From Terriglobia bacterium (GTDB lineage Bacteria > Acidobacteriota > Terriglobia > UBA7540), in the NCBI GenBank assembly GCA_022866195.1, contig JALHUF010000171.1:1-5539 (forward strand): a stretch of DNA of 5,539 nt, in the 5' to 3' direction. The notes under the pieces are model-generated. The model made no database searches. It worked only from the letters and a program-made list of their open reading frames with translations, and had not been told where the DNA came from. A program made the translations under genes and the position numbers. Below, piece after piece: positions 1 through 5,278 of this stretch. The number at the start of each line of letters is the position of its first letter. Positions within the stretch are counted from its first letter, which is position 1.

Positions 1-33
1 CCCCTTGACACCGCCGATGACCTTATAGATGCG

Positions 34-1185
34 CTACCTCGCTCTCAATTCGTTCAGATCCACGTCACCAAGGCTTGCTGGATTATCTTCAAGTGCCCGG
101 AGTATGTCCTCTTCCGCGATGAGTCGACGATCAGAAATCGCCATTCTCGCCGCCTCATTTACAACATGTTCGAGTTCTGCCGATGTATAGAGTGGGCAAG
201 ACTCGGCAAGGAGAACCCAATCAATCTGTGCTTGCGGACGCTCTTGCATGTAGAGCCTCAATAGTTCTGCGCGTGCTTCCAGATCGGGAGGTCCAACAAA
301 AATCTTCTTGTCCATGCGACCTGGCCGCAGAACAGCCGAATCCACTTTCTTAAGCAGGTTTGTCGCGCCAATTACCAGAGTCCTTGATTTCCAGGATTCG
401 TTCAGTTGCACAAGGAACTCATTGACCTCGGAGGAGTAATGGTGGCCAACGTCGTTTCCGCCTCGACTAGGAACCAACGCGTCCAGTTCGTCAAAGAACA
501 ACAGCGTGGGTGCTTTTCCCCTAGCTTCTGCAAAGAGCGCGCCGATCTTTTCCTGTCCCCCGTGAACGTAAATGCTCGCCAAATCCGAGGGTTTCACTTC
601 GATGAATGTGAACTTCAAAATCTCAGCAAGCTTTCTCGCGATGAAGGTTTTTCCACAACCCGCCGGACCGTAGAGTAGGACGCCGTTGGGCAGATCGACC
701 CGGTATCGCTTGTACAATTCCGGCTCTTGAAGTGGCAGGATGACATCACGTTCCAAAATAGCCTTGAGCTCGCGTAGCCCTGCAACTCCCGCCCAAAGAC
801 TGTGCATGGCGGGACGGCGAGAGCGGGAACCTTCTGATGGAGCCGATTGAAATTCAAGATGGAGGGCTGCCTTCAGCCTCTCTTTCAGAGCCTGAGCCGC
901 AACATTTTGAGGATTCAATTCGCATTCGAGGCATATCCAAGCCAGGGCTTCCGAGAGCCGTCCCCAATCCCGGAGTAAGTCGATCCGACACAGCCAGGCC
1001 AGTCGGCGGTCTTCGCGAATTACCGGATCGGCATAGAACAGCGGCATGTCCCATTCAATGACCCGGTCGAGCAATCGGAGCGCTCGCGCCTTCTGTCCCG
1101 ATGCGAGGAAACGCTCTAACTTGGGCAGCCATGGACTGGGCGCGCCGTCCGACGGCCTTAACTCGTCATTTATCGCCTGTCCCAT
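34..1185 (-). CDS. AAA-family ATPase with N-terminal TPR-like region
   Basis: Predicted 383-residue cytoplasmic ATPase of the classical AAA (Cdc48/FtsH/SpoVK-like) clade. Residues about 18-110 are helical and TPR-like; the stretch around 64-95 (AWLCRIDLLRDWGRLSEAL onward, ending LNPQN) fits the TPR spacing. A short basic linker follows (about 114-126). The AAA module begins near 130: Walker A GPAGCGKT (173-180), Walker B LLFFDELDAL (228-237, DE at 232-233), sensor 1 IGATN (272-276), the second region of homology LRPGRMDKK with arginine-finger candidates R287 and R290, and a C-terminal helical lid (AELEHVVNEAARMAI, about 336-350). The pore-loop region reads IYVHGGQEK instead of the common YVGESEK. 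There is one AAA domain and no protease, nuclease or membrane segment. A GTG at 1191 is in frame, but it lies inside the Shine-Dalgarno sequence, so ATG at 1185 is preferred. It is probably a remodelling ATPase acting on a protein substrate; the substrate is unknown. Confidence 0.9.
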   Translation of the reverse strand: MGQAINDELRPSDGAPSPWLPKLERFLASGQKARALRLLDRVIEWDMPLFYADPVIREDRRLAWLCRIDLLRDWGRLSEALAWICLECELNPQNVAAQALKERLKAALHLEFQSAPSEGSRSRRPAMHSLWAGVAGLRELKAILERDVILPLQEPELYKRYRVDLPNGVLLYGPAGCGKTFIARKLAEILKFTFIEVKPSDLASIYVHGGQEKIGALFAEARGKAPTLLFFDELDALVPSRGGNDVGHHYSSEVNEFLVQLNESWKSRTLVIGATNLLKKVDSAVLRPGRMDKKIFVGPPDLEARAELLRLYMQERPQAQIDWVLLAESCPLYTSAELEHVVNEAARMAISDRRLIAEEDILRALEDNPASLGDVDLNELRAR

Positions 1186-1187
1186 AC

Positions 1188-1195
1188 TCACCTCC
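1188..1195 (-). promoter_or_regulatory. Strong RBS of the AAA ATPase gene
   Basis: On the minus strand GGAGGTGA is an eight-base match to the anti-Shine-Dalgarno sequence, with five bases between GGAGG and ATG at 1185. The in-frame GTG at 1191 overlaps this site and so cannot be served by it, which decides the start. Confidence 0.8.
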
Positions 1196-1236
1196 CGGAC
1201 GGTTCAGAGGGAAGCATATCCGCCGGGTAGCGCAGA

Positions 1237-1255
1237 CATCCCCTTCTTGGGGATG
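1237..1255 (-). other. Leader hairpin in the 5' UTR of the AAA gene
   Basis: A perfect 7-bp stem CATCCCC/GGGGATG closes a five-base loop. It lies between the predicted transcription start (about 1260) and the RBS, so it would form almost at the 5' end of the AAA mRNA. No T-run follows on either strand, which argues against an intrinsic terminator. It may stabilise the transcript; this is inference. Confidence 0.5.
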
Positions 1256-1266
1256 GGTACGATCCG

Positions 1267-1295
1267 ATTGTGAGCCTGGTTGCCTCAATGGTCAA
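1267..1295 (-). promoter_or_regulatory. Predicted sigma70-type promoter of the AAA ATPase gene
   Basis: On the minus strand TTGACC (1290-1295, five of six consensus bases) is separated by exactly 17 bases from CACAAT (1267-1272, four of six). Transcription would start near 1260 and leave a leader of about 75 bases before ATG 1185. This makes the ATPase independent of the sdpRI operon upstream. The call rests on motif and spacing only. Confidence 0.5.
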
Positions 1296-1483
1296 GTCGC
1301 ATAGGTGGCAACCCGCACTCCGTGTCCGGCAGCCGCCGTGAGGATGCGGCGCGCCATAGTACTCGGTAAGGACATCGGAATACTCAGGAAGAGGCCTTAG
1401 CGCGCGGAGATTCCACTGGATCGCAGCATCGGGGGCTGCGCCCTGGCTCAGTGGAGCGGCGCCCAACAGGAGCAGTACTGTGG

Positions 1484-1528
1484 CGGCGCTGTCCCCAGCG
1501 CCGAGAGACGCCGGTGGGGACACCGGCG
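1484..1528. repeat. Paired perfect hairpins with complementary loops (likely dispersed repeat)
   Basis: Hairpin A (1484-1503) is CGGCGCTG/CAGCGCCG around loop TCCC. Hairpin B (1509-1528) is CGCCGGTG/CACCGGCG around loop GGGA. Both stems are eight perfect base pairs, with five bases (AGAGA) between them. The loops are reverse complements of each other, and the wider cores TGTCCCCA (1490-1497) and TGGGGACA (1515-1522) are too, so loop-loop pairing or an alternative long fold is possible. The design resembles short GC-rich intergenic repeats spread through many environmental bacterial genomes; copy number cannot be judged from this window. Confidence 0.65.
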
Positions 1529-1689
1529 CTACAGAGGCGTCGGAGCCTACCCTCACGCCACCTGCCCGCGCATCACGCTTTTGCCGGAGCTAGGCGCGCT
1601 CCTCCAAAGCTTTTGAGGTTCAGGGGTCGGGAGGGTACTGGCCAGGGCGAGGCGCTACTCTTCCCCTTGCGGTGTCCTGGAAGACGACG

Positions 1690-2337
1690 TCAGATCTCGC
1701 CGCGGCGTTCGAGGCGTTTGTAATAGACAAGCGAATGCACGACGGGGATCAGGGCACCGGCCATCAGGGCGGCGAACGGGAGCCAAAAGCCTGCACCCGC
1801 CCAGGCCAATACCCAGCCGGCCAGCCCGCCCAGCACGAAGGTTTTGGCCGCGAAGCGATGTGTGGCATCCCAGACCCGCTCACTGGCCAAGGTCCAGGGG
1901 GTTCGCACACCGATATAGAAGTTGCGCCGCACTTTTCCCATCACATTTCCGAGCAACACCCAAAGCAGGCAGATCGCTCCCCATATGGCTTGCGTAATGT
2001 TCCAGGGCCCCTGGAGTCCTGCCCAAAGCAACAGCGCCTGCATGTAGGCGAAGAAGGCCAGGATGACGAGCATGATGTAGAAGTAGGTGGAGCGGAACGT
2101 GTCAACCTCGAAGCGCTTGGGCGAGAGCCACGGCAACAAGCGGAACAACCCCAACATGAATGCCATAATCCCGGGCCCGAAAATGAAGAGCGTCCACCTC
2201 GGGCTGTAACCATCGACTTCGCCGCGGACGTTCCAGTGCGTCGGCACGCGACTGGGCAACCAGGGAAACGAGATCAGGGTTGCAGCCAGTACTGCCGCGA
2301 CCAGCAAGCCACCGATCAGGAAATAGCTCCGTTTCAT
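1690..2337 (-). CDS. sdpI: SdpI-family integral membrane protein (DUF1648 + SdpI)
   Basis: Predicted 215-residue inner-membrane protein. In Bacillus subtilis, SdpI confers immunity to the SdpC toxin and takes part in signalling to SdpR; the role here is inferred from family only. Hydrophobic segments lie at about 5-24, 49-70, 84-105, 116-131, 166-180 and 183-206. The first loop carries the DUF1648 signature VPTHWNVRGEVDGY (31-44). The SdpI signature spans about 130-160: GN, K135, N139, then GVRTPWTL (143-150), W156 and TH (159-160). The start is ATG 2337, which overlaps the repressor stop as ATGA, with AAGGAGGTG upstream; the frame stays open further upstream but there it only shadows the repressor gene. 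Length and domain order match full-length SdpI proteins. No sdpC-like toxin is visible in the window. Confidence 0.88.
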   Translation of the reverse strand: MKRSYFLIGGLLVAAVLAATLISFPWLPSRVPTHWNVRGEVDGYSPRWTLFIFGPGIMAFMLGLFRLLPWLSPKRFEVDTFRSTYFYIMLVILAFFAYMQALLLWAGLQGPWNITQAIWGAICLLWVLLGNVMGKVRRNFYIGVRTPWTLASERVWDATHRFAAKTFVLGGLAGWVLAWAGAGFWLPFAALMAGALIPVVHSLVYYKRLERRGEI

Positions 2338-2618
2338 GGTGTCTGCACCTCCTTTCTTCGCGCATCCGCGATCAAGTCCCATGCCCACGTGAAGACGTCT
2401 TGCAGCACGGTGGTGTTGAGTGAGTACCAGATTTGTTGTCCTTCGCGGCGGCTCCGGATCAGGTCGGCGTCCTTGAGCACGGAGAAATGGTGCGACATGG
2501 ATGGCTTGGTCATGTCGAAGTGCTGGGCCAGTTCTCCCGCCGTCATCTCGCTCCGGCCCAGCAAACGCAGGATTTCCCTGCGCGTCGGGTCGGCGAGGGC
2601 TTTGAAGATCAGATTCAT
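2334..2618 (-). CDS. sdpR: SdpR-type ArsR-family winged-helix repressor
   Basis: Predicted 94-residue DNA-binding repressor. The N-terminus NLIFKALADPTRREILRLL is the classic ArsR opening; the helix-turn-helix covers about 25-50, with recognition helix TKPSMSHHFSVLKDADLI (37-54), followed by the wing SRREGQQIWYSLN. The end YSLNTTVLQDVFTWAW is characteristic of the SdpR autorepressor group. There is no cysteine anywhere in the protein and no ELCVC-type metal site, so cysteine-based metal sensing is excluded. It is first in a two-gene operon and shares four bases (2334-2337) with sdpI, which implies translational coupling. The RBS GAGGAGG lies just upstream of ATG 2618. It probably represses its own operon through the inverted repeat at 2634-2649; by analogy with B. 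subtilis, the SdpI protein may relieve repression by holding SdpR at the membrane. Confidence 0.9.
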   Translation of the reverse strand: MNLIFKALADPTRREILRLLGRSEMTAGELAQHFDMTKPSMSHHFSVLKDADLIRSRREGQQIWYSLNTTVLQDVFTWAWDLIADARRKEVQTP

Positions 2619-2633
2619 CGGCCCCTCCTCTAT

Positions 2634-2649
2634 TTAGACGCCTGTCTAA
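2634..2649. promoter_or_regulatory. Probable SdpR operator
   Basis: TTAGACGCCTGTCTAA is a perfect 6-bp inverted repeat (TTAGAC/GTCTAA) with a four-base centre. It lies 15 bases upstream of the sdpR start and covers the predicted transcription start and the edge of the -10 element. Position and dyad symmetry are what a dimeric ArsR-type autorepressor needs. Binding is inferred. Confidence 0.6.
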
Positions 2650-2677
2650 TTGTCTCCGCCCCGGTGGCATTTGTCAA
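2649..2677 (-). promoter_or_regulatory. Predicted sigma70 promoter of sdpRI
   Basis: On the minus strand a perfect TTGACA (-35, 2672-2677) is followed after 17 bases by GACAAT (-10, 2649-2654, four of six). The start would fall near 2642, inside the inverted repeat, giving a leader of about 24 bases that holds little beyond the RBS GAGGAGG. Confidence 0.65.
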
Positions 2678-2738
2678 GGGGCCGAGGCTCACGGCCGACA
2701 CAACATCACCGGGTGCTCCTTCTGCCCCGGCAAACGGG

Positions 2739-2767
2739 TTGCTCAGGTCAATTGGGGAGTGCATACT
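2739..2767 (+). promoter_or_regulatory. Weak candidate promoter of the PLP lyase gene
   Basis: TTGCTC (2739-2744) and CATACT (2762-2767) are 17 bases apart, at three of six and four of six consensus matches. The implied start (about 2774) would leave the RBS at the extreme 5' end of the mRNA. It is the best candidate in the 110 bp between the sdpRI promoter and the lyase, but weak. I looked for a SAM- or SAH-riboswitch consensus in this leader and found none. Confidence 0.25.
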
Positions 2768-2775
2768 CGCCGAGG

Positions 2776-2782
2776 GGAGGTG
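2776..2782 (+). promoter_or_regulatory. RBS of the PLP lyase gene
   Basis: GGAGGTG lies with seven bases between GGAGG and ATG 2788. It supports the longer of two possible starts; the alternative ATG at 2830 has only AAGGA ten bases upstream. Confidence 0.7.
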
Positions 2783-2787
2783 CCACC

Positions 2788-4092
2788 ATGGAAACCCGCA
2801 AACGCCACGCCCGCAAGGAAGACTACCGGATGCGGACGCATTTGATTCACGGGAACTTCGAGAGCAAGAAGTGGGATTACAACCACCACGTTATTCCTCC
2901 GGTTTCCCATTCCACAGCTTTCCGCCTGAGCTCCCTGCATCGAGGGGCCCAGGGCTTCGTGCAGTTTGCTTCTGCCGATGAAGCCTTGAGCGGCCACATC
3001 CCGATATACATTTACGACCGCCTGGACGAGCCGACGCGCGGGATGCTGGAAGAGAATCTCGCCTCTGCGGAGGGGGGCGAAATCTGCGTGACTTTTGCCA
3101 GTGGGATGGCAGCCATCAGCGCGGCCTTGGGGGTAGCGCTGCGCCAGGGGCAAGAGGTGATGGCCCATCAGATTCTCTATGGATGCACGTACAGTCTGAT
3201 GACCAATTGGCTCCCACGCTTTGGGATGCAGGCGCGCTTCGGGGATTTCGCGAAGCCCGAAGCGCTGCGCGCTCAGGTGACGCCGGCAACGCGCGTCCTC
3301 TATTTCGAGACGCCCCTCAATCCCACCATGGAGCTGATTGATATCGCCGCCATCCGTCAGCTGACGGATAAAATCAACGTCAACCGGGATGAGCGAGAGC
3401 GGGTGCTGGTGGTCGTGGACAACACCTTCGCCACGCCTTACTGCCAGCGGCCGCTGAAGCTGGGCGCCGACATCGTGGTCGAAAGCCTGACGAAAGATAT
3501 CGGTGGCTTTGGGACCGACGGAGGAGGCGCGGTGATCGCCGCCGCCGACTGGTACAACCGCCTGATGCTTTTCCGCAAGGATTTCGGCGGCGTGCTGGCG
3601 CCGCGCAGCGCCTGGGCCATCTTGGTTTACGGCTTGCCGACGCTCCCCGCGCGCATGGTCAACCAGCAAAAGACCGCGCTCCGGGTGGCGAAGTTCTTGG
3701 GCGAGCACCCCAAAGTGGCCGGCGTCAACTATCCCGGCACGGAGAACTTTCCTCAAAAAGCGCTCGCCCACCGGCAAATGGTGGACCTGGACGGTAAGTT
3801 CGCGCCGGGCAGCATGCTTTACTTCGTCTTGAAGGGGACGGACGGCAAGCAAACGAGAGCCGAGAAGCTGGTGGATTACGTGGCCGAGCGCGCCTACACC
3901 ATTACACTCGCGGTCAGCCTGGGACAGATCAAAACCCTCATCGAACATCCCTTCTCGATGACGCATTCGGCGCTGCCCGACGAGCAGAAACGCGCCTTCG
4001 GCATGCACCCAGAGGGCATCCGCCTTTCCATCGGTCTGGAAGACTGGCGCGACATCATTCGCGACCTGGAACTTGCACTCGAGAAGGTCTGA
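2788..4092 (+). CDS. PLP-dependent Cys/Met metabolism enzyme, methionine gamma-lyase-like
   Basis: Predicted 434-residue cytoplasmic fold-type I PLP enzyme of the trans-sulfuration family (cystathionine gamma-synthase/lyase, O-acetylhomoserine sulfhydrylase, methionine gamma-lyase). The cofactor lysine is K236 in ESLTKDIGGFGTDGGG; D211 in VVVDNTF would bind the pyridine nitrogen. The phosphate-binding pair Y76/R78 sits in YIYDRLDEPT, replacing the usual YSRxxNPT. FASGMAAI is at 103-110, YGCTY at 131-135 and the C-terminal SLG...RLSIGLED at 377-419. C133 matches the cysteine typical of methionine gamma-lyases, so a sulfur-amino-acid lyase is favoured, but sulfhydrylase or synthase activity cannot be excluded. 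ATG 2788 has GGAGGTG seven bases upstream; Met15 (2830), with a weaker AAGGA, is an alternative that removes a basic tail. The gene stands alone, divergent from sdpRI. Confidence 0.88.
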   Translation: METRKRHARKEDYRMRTHLIHGNFESKKWDYNHHVIPPVSHSTAFRLSSLHRGAQGFVQFASADEALSGHIPIYIYDRLDEPTRGMLEENLASAEGGEICVTFASGMAAISAALGVALRQGQEVMAHQILYGCTYSLMTNWLPRFGMQARFGDFAKPEALRAQVTPATRVLYFETPLNPTMELIDIAAIRQLTDKINVNRDERERVLVVVDNTFATPYCQRPLKLGADIVVESLTKDIGGFGTDGGGAVIAAADWYNRLMLFRKDFGGVLAPRSAWAILVYGLPTLPARMVNQQKTALRVAKFLGEHPKVAGVNYPGTENFPQKALAHRQMVDLDGKFAPGSMLYFVLKGTDGKQTRAEKLVDYVAERAYTITLAVSLGQIKTLIEHPFSMTHSALPDEQKRAFGMHPEGIRLSIGLEDWRDIIRDLELALEKV

Positions 4093-4122
4093 GGCCGCCC
4101 CCACGGCGCCTCTGGCGCGGCA

Positions 4123-4302
4123 GTTGACCCCGTTGCAGTCAACTCCCTGCCACGGTGGGCAGGCAACGCCGCGCAGACGCTGAAGAAGGCGGACCCGAAA
4201 CTACGTGTGGGCGGCCTCGTAAACGGCTGGGCCACACGCGGGGATGACGGCACGCTCAGGATCTTGCTCTGGAACGTCACCTTTGATCAGACAAAGGCGG
4301 GA
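4123..4302 (+). pseudogene. Remnant of a GH39-like glycoside hydrolase
   Basis: One plus-strand frame, which happens to be the lyase frame continued past its stop, encodes two protein-like pieces with no start or RBS of their own. The first (about 4165-4215), NAAQTLKKADPKLRVGG, resembles the helix and strand that follow the catalytic acid region in GH39 beta-xylosidases. The second (about 4219-4302), LVNGWATRGDDGTLRILLWN plus VTFDQTKAG, resembles their C-terminal beta domain. In an intact enzyme these are far apart, so an internal deletion seems to have joined them. After DQTKAG the similarity ends. The family call is from remembered motif style and is tentative; that it is non-functional is much safer. 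Confidence 0.45.
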
Positions 4303-4353
4303 TGCGGCGCGGCACGCAGGCGACACACGAGCTTTTTGGCCGCGCTCTCCGAG

Positions 4354-5175
4354 CTACCCGCGAATGCCCAAGCTTTGCATCAGGCGGTTGGTCTCGCGGT
4401 AGGCCTCAGTGACCCAGTCCACGATCTTGGCGGGCTCGGGTGAGTACTCCAGCTCGATGCTCACCGTACCAGCAAAGCCCACTTCTTTGAGCGCGCGCAG
4501 ATAGGGGATGAAGTCCACGACGCCGCGGCCCGGCGGCAGGTCGCCGTGCACCTTGCCGTCGCAGTCGGAGAAGTGGACGTGCGCGATGCGCCCTTTCAGG
4601 CGGTGTATCTCCGGTGCAGCGGTACGCGCCAGATGCAGATGTGAGATGTCCATGTTCGCGCGCACCGCGGGGTGGTTGACATCATTCAAGAATTCGACCA
4701 TCCGCTCCAGGTTGTTCACCAGGGAAAGCTTGAAGGGTTCGAGTTCGATGGCGATCTCTACGCCCAAGTCCGCCGCGTGTTCGCCGAGCGCGCGCACGTT
4801 CTCCACGGCCCACTTCCACTGGTCCTTCGGCCTGATGACTTCCTGCTGCCAGATGTATTCGCCCAGCACCATCAGCAGGTTCCGCGCCTCCAGCTCATAA
4901 ACGAAGTCCAGGTAAGCCTTCGCGCGTTTCACATGGAACTGTTGGGCGGTGGTATTGAAATCCGCGATGCCCAGCGCTACGCAGCAGACCGAAACGATGG
5001 GCAGGCCGATCTCCTGGGCGGTGTCTCGGATGAGCTTGCGTTCCTTGACGGTAATTTCCAGGGGGTCAGCGAAGAGGTCGATGGTATCAAAGCCGATTTC
5101 CTTGGTCTTGCGGATGCCCTCGGCCAGACTCACGGGCGTCCCCGCCCAGGCAGAATTGATGAGTCCGAGCTTCAT
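4354..5175 (-). CDS. Sugar phosphate isomerase/epimerase (xylose isomerase-like TIM barrel)
   Basis: Predicted 273-residue cytoplasmic enzyme of the AP-endonuclease-2/xylose-isomerase-like superfamily, which includes D-tagatose/D-psicose 3-epimerases and inositol-pathway isomerases. It opens with strand MKLGLINSAW and runs through a complete barrel. Probable divalent-metal ligands are E146 (IELEP), D176 (NMDISH, with H179), H201 (HVHFSD) and E241 (SIELEY). PPGRGVVDF (214-222) is the usual loop before the last strand. Length is normal for the family. ATG 5175 has a very strong AAGGAGGA five to six bases upstream. The co-directional oxidoreductase fragment 103 bp upstream suggests a shared sugar- or polyol-degradation unit. 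The exact substrate cannot be read from the sequence. It converges on the PLP lyase, with a glycosidase scar between them. Confidence 0.88.
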   Translation of the reverse strand: MKLGLINSAWAGTPVSLAEGIRKTKEIGFDTIDLFADPLEITVKERKLIRDTAQEIGLPIVSVCCVALGIADFNTTAQQFHVKRAKAYLDFVYELEARNLLMVLGEYIWQQEVIRPKDQWKWAVENVRALGEHAADLGVEIAIELEPFKLSLVNNLERMVEFLNDVNHPAVRANMDISHLHLARTAAPEIHRLKGRIAHVHFSDCDGKVHGDLPPGRGVVDFIPYLRALKEVGFAGTVSIELEYSPEPAKIVDWVTEAYRETNRLMQSLGIRG

Positions 5176-5180
5176 TGAAT

Positions 5181-5187
5181 CCTCCTT
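5181..5187 (-). promoter_or_regulatory. Strong RBS of the sugar isomerase gene
   Basis: AAGGAGG on the minus strand lies five bases from ATG 5175, close to the consensus optimum, and confirms the start. It predicts good translation even if transcription comes from the gene upstream. Confidence 0.8.
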
Positions 5188-5213
5188 AATCCAGTTTCAG
5201 GACGTTTGGTTGG

Positions 5214-5260
5214 CGCAGACCCTCTGGGTCTGCGGGGCCGCGAGGGAAGGAGCCGCAGAC
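5214..5260. repeat. Competing GC-rich inverted repeats between oxidoreductase and isomerase genes
   Basis: CGCAGACCC (5214-5222) pairs perfectly with GGGTCTGCG (5226-5234) around a three-base loop TCT. The same right arm, read as GTCTGCGG (5228-5235), also pairs perfectly with CCGCAGAC (5253-5260). The two stems are mutually exclusive. No U-run follows on the minus strand, so this is not a standard intrinsic terminator. It looks like an intergenic repeat and may affect mRNA processing between the two genes. Confidence 0.55.
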
Positions 5261-5278
5261 TCCGATCGCGGGTCGGCG

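Larger units (their letters stand above)
1196..1689. other. Long intergenic region without a convincing gene
   Basis: About 490 bp separate the AAA start from the sdpI stop. It contains the AAA promoter and leader hairpin, the paired-hairpin repeat at 1484-1528 and a near-palindrome CCTCCAAAGCTTTTGAGG at 1601-1618. The octamer GGCGCTAC occurs twice (1525-1532 and 1651-1658). A minus-strand frame is open across 1188-1556, but its end runs through the AAA promoter and stops inside the AAA RBS, and its beginning lies in the repeat. I see no clear intrinsic terminator for sdpI here. Confidence 0.7.

Noticed and set aside
1601..1618. Near-palindrome CCTCCAAAGCTTTTGAGG as an operator or terminator downstream of sdpI
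   Set aside because: It has one mismatched pair, an AT-rich centre with little room for a loop, and no T-run. Nothing nearby suggests a bound regulator.
1672..2637. Long plus-strand open frame (321 codons) across sdpI and sdpR
   Set aside because: It is antisense to two well-recognised genes. The translation is rich in Q, G, P and E with no domain, and has no RBS. It arises from GC-rich codon bias in the real genes.
2338..2670. Upstream extension of the sdpI frame that would give a 326-residue protein
   Set aside because: This part is the repressor gene read in another frame and crosses the sdpRI promoter. ATG 2337 has its own RBS, an ATGA overlap and the expected N-terminal membrane segment.
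2678..2787. Possible SAM or SAH riboswitch ahead of the PLP lyase
   Set aside because: GC-rich pieces such as CCCCGGCAAACGGG can form short stems, but the conserved core of SAM-I, SAM-II, SAM-IV or SAH classes is not present, and part of the space is taken by the divergent promoter.
2743..4104. Long minus-strand open frame (453 codons) opposite the PLP lyase
   Set aside because: It mirrors the lyase exactly, is rich in H, R and G, and shows no recognisable domain. The plus strand has catalytic motifs and a good RBS.
4122..4144. Stem AGTTGAC/GTCAACT as terminator of the PLP lyase
   Set aside because: The stem is seven perfect pairs but the loop is nine bases and CCCTGCC follows in place of a T-run. 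It also lies inside the glycosidase-like remnant, so it may be chance.
4672..5178. Plus-strand open frames opposite the sugar isomerase
   Set aside because: They are shadows of a gene with clear metal-binding motifs and a near-consensus RBS on the other strand.
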